Shown here in pieces: positions 56,256 through 64,000 of a DNA stretch of 64,000 nucleotides (positions are counted from its first letter, which is position 1; every line of letters begins with the position of its first letter). The DNA is taken from the NCBI RefSeq assembly GCF_918797505.1, contig NC_092795.1, positions 28,569,131 through 28,633,130 of the forward strand. The letters are read 5' to 3'. Source of the DNA: Bemisia tabaci (Eukaryota > Arthropoda > Insecta > Hemiptera > Aleyrodidae). A program made the translations under genes and the position numbers. Below the pieces are notes generated by a model. It searched no databases, had not been told where the DNA came from, and saw nothing but the letters and a program-made list of their open reading frames with translations.

Positions 56256-58393
56256 ATGCGCGGAATTCTGATCGTGGCCGGTCTGGTCACTCTGGCCGCC
56301 GTCGCGGTGGTAGGCCAACCCCCAGCGACGCCAAAACCCGAGGAACAACCGGGCGGCCATCTCGTGAGCCCCGAGGACCACCTGGCAGAGGATGCAGGAG
56401 TACACGACGACACCCACCCCGTTAGTCCACTTAACTTCATCTCTTTTCCCACCTTCTAATGGGTCAGTTGCGCTGGACATAGAATTGGGTTTTGATGCTT
56501 TAGTCTTGCAGATCGACTAAAAATAATAAATTAGTCCAAACAGCAACTTTCTACGTTGAATATTAACCGAGATATCGCGCCTTGAAAAACTCGATTTATG
56601 ACGTCATCCACCACGGTGGCACATACCATGTTATGCACTACCGCGGTGGATGACGTCAAAAACCCGACTTTTCAAAGGACGATATCTCGGTTAATATTCG
56701 ACGTAGAAAGTTGCTGTTTGGACGGATCTTCTTATTTTTAGCTAATCCATAAGAATCAAGCGTCAAAACACGATTCTGTTACCAGCTCAATTGGCCCATT
56801 GCAAGAGGTTCCAAGTTTCCCGATTTCCCTAACTTCCCGAGGTTTCAGAGCATGATAATATGAAATGGAGGGATATTTTAGTCTTTAAAAGATTCTAATT
56901 TTTTTTCTCTGAAACATCATATCTGTATCCTAAATCCTGTCATTTTTAAACTTTGAAATTTTCAACACTGAGTTCTACAAAACACTAATCCTACTCTATA
57001 GTCTCTTCAAGATTAATTCGACTTCATGAAGCCACTGTGCTTCTCTGTAGCCCTTCCACTCATTGACTGGTGGAGGAGGAAGGGAGGTGAGTGTTGGCCT
57101 TTGCTGTTTGGGATAATTTACCCTTGCAGCGGCTCAGTTTGGTGTAAAATTAAAATATCTGCCTTGTATTTGCCAGCTTTTAATTCATCAGGGCATATTT
57201 TATTCCTATCTCATTCATATTTGATTCTTATTTCCTTCATATTTTATTCTTTACTCTTTTCTTCCCAGTGGTGCATCACTTACAAGTGACTAGAAAAAAA
57301 GTAACAAAATGAAAAATTGTGCTACCCTCAACAGATAACCTACCCAGTTGTGATTCTTGAAAGTTGGTAACATTCTTTGTTCTCCATTTAAATCAATAAC
57401 ATTCATTCAACTCTACATAGGTATGGCAGTCTGCTTTGATAAATACCGATTGATATGAATGCATTTAAATTGACTAAACCCAATGCTTCCAAGTTGTGAG
57501 AATTGCCTTAGAACTTGTCAAAATAAATTTTCTTCACAGCCTCCACTGAGTTCTGGGAGGTACTCACCATTGGGAATTGTGTTCATGTTGTTTAAGAAAT
57601 TACTTCAAAATCGATAACACAATTGTTTCAATGGCTAAGTTGAAAAATGCTTTCTTCAGATTGAAATGTTGTAAATCTCCGCTCATGTTTTTTTTTTTTT
57701 TTTTTTTCAAAGGAAAACTAACCAACATTTTTCATTAAAAGTTTCTTTGAATTCTTTTAACTTATTTTTAAAAAATCACACACAGTAAGGAAGTGATTTG
57801 GTTGGTTTTTCTTTAGGAGAATAAAAAATCATCGGAAATTTGTATACGATGCAATTAAGATATACATTTTTCGCTTTTAGCCATTGATACATTCTTTTTC
57901 ACATTATCATTCCATTGGATTAATTTTGAAACTGGTAGTGATTCTTAAGATGAGAATTTGTTTCTTAATAGACACTCAACACTATTGTTAGCTTTGACCA
58001 TACGTTAATTTAAACCAAGAAGACCTTGCGTCTCATAACTTTTTTTTTTTTCATCAGGATCATGTGGATGGAGATGAACACACAGATCAAGTCGAGGATG
58101 AGGAAAACGTCTTTGCCTCTGTTGAACTAGCGGCTACAAATGCAGACCTTGCTATCAAGCTCATGAAACGAGCATTGAGCGTGCTACTGGAGAGTAGTGC
58201 CAGTGCAATGGAGCATACTGAAGCACTCCTGAAGAGTGGTGTTGTCAGCGTAAGCTCCGTTACCCAGGGTGCAGCAACTGCGGCAAAACAACTTGCAGTG
58301 GCCCCTGAGCCAGTTGACCTGAAACCAAAAATTCCAGAACACAAGCCACCACCACCACCACAAACGAAAACGAGGAGCGGTTGGTGGTGGTAA
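56256..58393 (+). CDS. small secreted protein of unknown function (two exons)
   Basis: Exon 1 (56256-56420) and exon 2 (58058-58393) join in phase 0 at a donor ccccg-less CCC|gttagt and an acceptor ttcatcag|gat. They encode 166 aa. Residues 1-20 (MRGILIVAGLVTLAAVAVVG) are a clear signal peptide. The rest is a Pro- and acid-rich mature start, then an alanine/leucine-rich amphipathic segment (ASVELAATNADLAIKLMKRA, LSVLLESSASAMEHTEALLK), then a Pro-rich tail ending SGWWW. An AATAAA (58593-58598) follows. The intron holds a hairpin MITE (56517-56742) and unassigned sequence, so a missed internal exon is possible. No family is recognised. It converges with NUP107. Confidence 0.65.
56517..56742. 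mobile_element. hairpin MITE in an intron
   Basis: The arms contain gcaactttctacgttgaata and its complement, and meet around ggtggatgacgtc/gacgtcatccacc. Arms of about 110 bp with a short central loop. It lies inside the intron of the small secreted-protein gene. Confidence 0.75.
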
Positions 58394-58592
58394 AAACCAC
58401 ATATGATCACTGAAAAGAAGCTCTGGAAAAGTATTAAAGCTGCGGTGATCATTTGACTGTCCAGGCATAAAATCATTATATCATTAGTGGTAACTTGAAC
58501 TGACAGAAACAAGATAAAGAGGGCATCTTTCATATATTTTATCTCTGTTAACAGTTAAATTTTGTAACAGTGAAAAGGGATATTGAATGTTA

Positions 58593-58598
58593 AATAAA
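58593..58598 (+). terminator. polyadenylation signal AATAAA
   Basis: It lies about 200 bp beyond the stop of the secreted-protein gene on the same strand. The only support is the hexamer and its position. Confidence 0.5.
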
Positions 58599-58599
58599 A

Positions 58600-60404
58600 T
58601 TTGAGGCATACTAATTACAAGAATATTTTAGTATCATTTTTTGTACTTACTTTGTTTCAACCTAAACAACTAATAATATTTAGTTTTGTGTGTATTTTAT
58701 ATTTTATTCGACGATATTTGAAAATTGTTAAGAGGAATTTTTGACGATAGACCTCTCCTTTAATGGAAAATGTTTGGCTACACCACTATAGAGAACTATG
58801 AAGTTTTACTAATTTTGATGACGTAAAGTGCAAACTCTCACAGTATTTGAAAGAGACTAGAAGTTCTAAAAAATTCAAAATCAAAGTGTCTCCTTTTTTA
58901 AGCAATCTGGTCCAAGGGAAATAGGAGGTAAGTTTTAAGTGCTTTGATTGGAATAGCTTTTTTTTTTTTTGCCTACAAACATTTCAGTAAGAGCAATCTG
59001 TTTAGGGTTGCAGGGAGTGCCTGCAAATTAGTGAATGAAAAAGGACTTAAGGTATCTTGTAGAAAATTGTACTTACTTTTCTTTTCTCAGATAAAAAAAT
59101 GAACATCAAAGTGATTACAGACACAGTCAAATACACTTAATATAGATTACAGCACTTTACAAAACTAAAATATCTTAATAAAAATCAACAGGTATGCCAT
59201 AGGCATGCCAGATGAGAGGTATCTAGCATGTCAATGCGATAATAAAGTCTCTGCTTTTGCTAAAACTTGCCTTATTTGTGTTTTAATTTCAAAACAACCT
59301 TAACAGTTGGAAAGAAGTTGGAATACATACTGCAAACTGCTGTTTATTTATTCGAATTTTGGTTCAAAACACCCATGAAAATATTTCAACTTGACTTCTT
59401 TTTTTTTTTTTTTTGACGAAGATTTAACTATACACAGGATTTTCTTGGGAGAAAAATAAAAGAGAAGATGGAAATTCTGCTCCTCACCCACCAGGAATAT
59501 ACATGACTAGATGTCTGAAAAATCTTTCAATTTACGTAATGTTATTTAATTTGCTCAGTTTGTATGTTTGAAACACAATTTCATTCATCTTCAAAGACAT
59601 CTAAAGATTACCAACTGTTAGAAAATTAAAAAGTTAACTTGAGTCTAATTACACTTAATCAAATCAATTTACATACATATTAACAGGCAGAGAAAATGGT
59701 AAGTATAAAAAGACCATTTATACAGAGGTGGGTTATTGACTGCCAGTATAATGTTCACATATGGACATCAATAGGCAGGAACGACCCATCTTAATCAAAA
59801 AATTAGAAGATCATCATACGTATCTCAGTAGTGTCATCTCTTAGAAAGTTTCCATCCTTAAAACTCTTAGTGCATATGGATGTCTTCTTCCTATTTCTTT
59901 TCTTCTTCTTTTTTATGTCTACTTATTTTACTCAAAAACCATTTGAGCAAGATCAGAAAAATGGATGAGGCTGGTACAATTTTAATTTTTCCATAAATCT
60001 AAGTTTCTAAGAGATTTCAAAACCGCAAGAGGTGCTTGCAGCATGCAAAATTTCCCATTGCCAATCCCCCTTTTTGATGCATTTGGGAATGCTATGTTTC
60101 TAAAAATTTTGTCCATGATCAAAACAATTTCAATGATTGAAAAAATTTGCGGTTTAATGATGATGGTAGGAAACAACGGCAGTTTTCTTATTGCTTTGAA
60201 GAGCAAAAGTAACTTTGAAATACATTTTCTTGGACACAGTCAGGCATGAAGATTTAATGATCACAGAATTCTTTTCATAAAATAACCCGTAATTTTCTTC
60301 AAAGAGATTTTTTCTGTCACTGGTTAAAATTTCACCCAAGAACACTAATTTGAGACAGAACATCAGTACGAAAACAGGACTTGCATTTTAACTCACGCAG
60401 GTAG
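58600..60404. other. 3' intergenic stretch between convergent genes
   Basis: AT-rich, with a T-run at 59399-59414. No exon is recognised. NUP107's 3' untranslated region must start at its right end. Confidence 0.45.
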
Positions 60405-62881
60405 TTATGATGATAATGGATAGCCAAAAGCATCTTTATTCTCATCTAGAAGAGCAGCAGACGAGTCGCAAATTTTCAAAAGAAGCTCATTCAATTCTTG
60501 TTTGCCATATTCCTGAAAAGCATGAAGAAATCAAATGAATTCTATAGCATGTTTTACAGTTGATTTTCATGTTATCATTATTTGAAATGAAAAAAAAAAG
60601 GGTAACCTTCAATAGGAAAATGGATCTAAGTAAGAAGAAACTCAAAACAAGTTATTGGTATCAATGCATTGAAAAATGCATTATGAATATTTTGGTACCA
60701 AAAACTGCTTGAAAACGTCAAATTAAACTATACTTACAACAGTTTGAAAAACTCCTGCACATAAAATCAAAGGATTAGGAGCTAATTAAAATTCTTCATA
60801 ATTAAAAATGAAAAGCAAGGGATCAAAAGCTCCAATCTCCATTCTGCTGTCAAAAAATTTGGCAGAAGTCTCAGCTATATAAAACTTCTTGCATAAAATA
60901 CTACCTTATTTTTTCCACTATTATGTAAGAAATTCTTGAGAAAGAACGCAGACAAAGGCTCACCTGCTCTCTTTCCAATGAATCAAAATGATTGCTACCA
61001 TTTTAGACAGCAGAATGGAGATTGCAGCTTTTGATTCTTAACTGTTTAAATGATCCCTAAATCAATCTTCTGATGTGCTACTATGGAGAAAGAAGGGTTG
61101 TAAAAATGAAAATTTCATAATTTGTACAGCATTCTCTGGCGAAAATGTTGCAACCTTGGTTTGATAGGCAGGGAAGATTCTTCCTTCTTGCCTAGGAAGA
61201 TGAGACAGATAGAGAGAGCAAAATATTTTTGAAAGATAACAGTGAGAAGCTAACATATGTTGCATCTCTTCCAGAAAACACATGAAAAAGTAACAATGAA
61301 TACACATTTCAGCTTAGCTTTCTTAGAAATTGGCACACATACATTTCAATTCATTGTAGGAAAAATTTAAAGTTGCTAAGAGTTAAGAAATAAAATAAAA
61401 ACCTAGGACTTCTTGTGATTTTATCTTAAAAAGAAAACTCTTTCTATTCAGATATAGCTTGCATTCTACACCTGAAAATTTCCTACAATCCCTCACTGTG
61501 ATCATAAAATAGCTTTATTTCCATTACTTTCATGGAATAATAAAAAGAGACCAAATTATGAAGGATGGGCACATTCAAACAAAAATAAATTTTCACAACA
61601 TTATTGTGTAAGAAAAAAAAGAACATGCAAAAAGTCTAGTACGTACCTTGTAAATTTTATGAGTTTCATCTACGACAAGTTCAGATAATTGTATGCACTC
61701 TTGATAATCTCCGTTGCTATGGAGAACTTTGTGAAGCAATAAAACCATCTGAAAAAGATTAAACGAAATGAGGAATGAAAAGATAGGCTTGGCAAAATTC
61801 AATTCTCCTTTACAGTTTTTATGATGATTATGATGTTTCCATTAAAAGATGAAAATTGTTTATTTTCAAGCATTGTAAAGTTATCAAAAGGAGGAGAACC
61901 AATACAATATTCCACGTCCTATATCTACAGAACATTGGGAGTTTCTAAGATTTCTAAGTTTCTAGATTATCTTCATGAGAATGCAAAGAAACAACATTTG
62001 AGTCTATTATTACGTTTTCCCTAGCAAACTGATAAAAAATTAAGAATTCGATTTGGAAATGCCACAAAAGAACTTCGATACTAGGCTGAGAGCTGGTTTC
62101 AAAATCTTACACTTTTTTCCAGAGGTAAATAAGAAAATTGTACAACTTCCGATGGTCAAGAGCTGCATTAAAATTTAAAATTTATGCATAGAATAGTTGC
62201 TTTTTGGAGTTTTGTGGAGTCATTTTCTGTACGCTTCAAAAATATATTTTTGACATTCACTATGAAAATTCCAATGATCTGTCATACTAAGCTAGAAATG
62301 CCATTCTCCATTCCTGATTTTGTAAGTTATTCTCCAATACCACCTTTGACAACTTTCATACTTACAGAATTTTTAAATCCAGAATACATACAGTATGATA
62401 TGAAGTAAAAATCTTGAAAGAATACAAAATGAACATGCTCAGGCTTTCTTCTGCGAAGTGTTCAATCTTAAAAAGACCCTCAAAATCTACAATGGAATTC
62501 CACAGTTTTTGCACAGCATGACAGTAATAGACTCCACTTTACTCACACAAAAATTACAGCTGAAAATTGTGTCAAGTCTGGTGGCATGAAGAATAGGATT
62601 GAACTATTATAAACCTACACATGACCATAATAACTTTTTTCTCAAAAAGTTCTGCCTTCTTTCCGTCCTTTCTTTACAGGGTTTTTGTGCAAATTGTTAC
62701 ACCTCAAAAAGTAATTTGAATCCACTTAAGTAAAAACTTAGCCTACCTTTGGGATGCAGAGCTTCCGCAGAGCGGCCATCTGATGTGCTCTTGTTGGGTC
62801 ATCTTGTTCTGTGTTTGGTGGATCTCGGAGCCATCCTCCGTCCGGGAATAAAATCATATTATGAAATGTTTCTTTCACAGC
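60405..62881 (-). CDS. Nup107: NUP107, nuclear pore outer-ring protein (3' exons only)
   Basis: Three coding exons: 62881-62747, 61748-61647 and 60512-60405 (stop near 60405), all phase 0 with GT-AG sites. NUP107 is a scaffold of the Y-complex that forms the outer ring of the nuclear pore; its C-terminal part binds NUP133 and NUP96 neighbours. The first exon reads AVKETFHNMILFPDGGWLRD and AHQMAALRKLCIPK, matching the family's FxDGGW block. The second has VLLLHKVLHSNGDYQECIQL and VDETHKIYK. The last ends GKQELNELLLKICDSS and GYPLSS. This is about the last 114 residues of a ~900-aa protein; the upstream exons lie outside the window. No damage is seen. Confidence 0.85.
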
Positions 62882-64000
62882 CTGAAAATTCACACAGAAA
62901 GATACTATACAAATTATATGTGCTTATTGATGGAGAATTTTCAGAGGATTTTATTTGTGAAATGTTTGAGCTTGTCTGTGCCAGTCTTTCACAGTCTTTA
63001 ACCCTTCTTCCAATGAACAGCACCTGTCTTGCATTGGACTTTCTTAAGAACCTGAGAAATGAGCAAAAAAATTGGTGCTTAATCTGGCTTTGGGATCTCT
63101 ACAGGCTCAGGGGAGGAAAATTCTGTGACTTTTCCAGGTTTTCTCTGATCCCTAAAAAATATGTGTGCATAAGTGAAAATGAATAATTTTTGGCATCACT
63201 TTCACAATCAAAGATAGAAACACATAAACCCATTTTCTTAAAGTATTGATCATTCAATTATCAGAAATTGAAATAGATTGCTAAACATGGTACTAATTTA
63301 AGCAATCTGATACATGTTTTCTCTTCACAATTTCACATAGAATATGATTTACACAATGAAAATTACAGACACTAACTTCCAGCCAACATATTAACGTTTT
63401 AAGGTGGCACTAGTTACGAAAAATTTAAATTAACCACTTACAAGAATAACCAGAGTTTACATGAATCATATCCTGCCTTACAGCAGTTTTGAAAGGGACC
63501 TTAATTGAGCAGTGTTCTTTCCTCCTCCTATGTTCTTCAAAGTATTGACAACGTGCAATAGCTGAGCCAAAGCGCCAATACTGAGATTGTGATACTTCCA
63601 TACTGCCAAGACTGTCAAGGTTACTTCTAGTGTGCGATTTCTCTCAATTAGGTTATGGTTGTTTTATGAGCAGGAGGTTTGAATTTATGCATTCAAAAAT
63701 GTTAATATCTTTGATAGGAGTTACTTACATTAATTTTTGTTGTACAAATAGTATTCCACATTAAATTTTGAGGAGAAAACATATAGGTGAATGCTTAAAT
63801 TTGCACCTAGTCCAGTGGTCCATTCCTTGTTGAAACTTATTTTTCTTTACATTCAGCATTCAAAGTATAACTCACAGCATTGAGCCTCAAACTAAACTAA
63901 GGCTCAATTTGATTTTGGGCACAAAGCTGTTGATGTTTGATGTTTCTTCAAATTTCAAGATTTGTTTAGATTTTCTCTATTTTTCATAAAATTCCCTGAC
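62882..64000. other. NUP107 intron or upstream flank, no gene recognised
   Basis: The next NUP107 exon was not found. An open minus-strand stretch near 63430-63640 (with SQSQYWRFGSAIARCQYFEE) has a donor-like gtaagg inside but does not match a NUP107 segment that I know. Sequence to the right edge is AT-rich. Confidence 0.35.

Noticed and set aside
55916..56452. 178-codon minus-strand frame
   Set aside because: It overlaps the signal-peptide exon on the plus strand, is driven by GC-rich composition, and has no motif.
63430..63640. Open minus-strand stretch near NUP107
   Set aside because: It does not match the NUP107 region expected upstream of the FxDGGW exon; probably chance.

Overview
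This is eukaryotic nuclear DNA: split genes with GT-AG introns, AT-rich intergenic sequence, and many transposable-element remnants. The TE mix (R1-like and RTE-like LINEs, BEL/Pao, Ty3/gypsy, PIF/Harbinger, hAT-like, Tc1/mariner-like MITEs, and a Transib/RAG1-like transposase) together with the host proteins fits an insect. A hemipteran such as a whitefly is my best guess, from memory of similar repeats, and is not proven here.

Left half (1-32 kb): no intact host gene that I can recognise. It is a TE graveyard. In order: a TA-flanked hairpin MITE (618-849); an internally deleted R1-like LINE (about 3.2-6.1 kb, minus); a MULE-type zinc-finger fragment (6.7-7.0 kb); unknown minus-strand exons and tandem duplications (7.5-9.2 kb); an unknown ORF split in frame by a MITE (9.36-10.4 kb); a DDE transposase fragment (11.4-11.8 kb); a Ty3/gypsy fragment (12.4-12.8 kb); a Harbinger exon (13.5-13.8 kb); a Transib/RAG1-like fragment (14.0-14.8 kb); R1-like RT and BEL/Pao gag fragments (15.2-16.6 kb); and a tRNA-like SINE head (17.3 kb). 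From 19.3 to 30.2 kb lies a four-level nest. A Transib/RAG1-like transposase gene is split by a TA-flanked element. That element carries a nearly complete RTE-like LINE with a 12-bp target duplication. The LINE in turn is split by a 1.85-kb near-perfect foldback element (8-bp duplication) and by a 2.97-kb element (12-bp duplication). Removing the insertions on paper closes the LINE reading frame exactly.

Middle (32-37.5 kb): mostly non-coding, with satellite-like repeats and hairpin MITEs.

Right half (37.5-64 kb): host genes. TOM70, the mitochondrial import receptor, is complete on the minus strand in nine coding exons (49712 to 37543, 563 aa), with MITEs in its introns. From 50.5 to 54.8 kb is another repeat island with about 510-bp inverted repeats. 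A two-exon plus-strand gene (56256-58393) encodes a small secreted protein that I do not recognise. It converges on the 3' end of NUP107 (minus; three last coding exons at 62881-60405), a nuclear pore outer-ring scaffold protein. The remaining NUP107 exons lie beyond the right edge.

The host genes are unrelated housekeeping functions and no operon-like logic applies. The biological interest is in the layered transposon insertions, the foldback element, and the Transib/RAG1-like transposase remnants.
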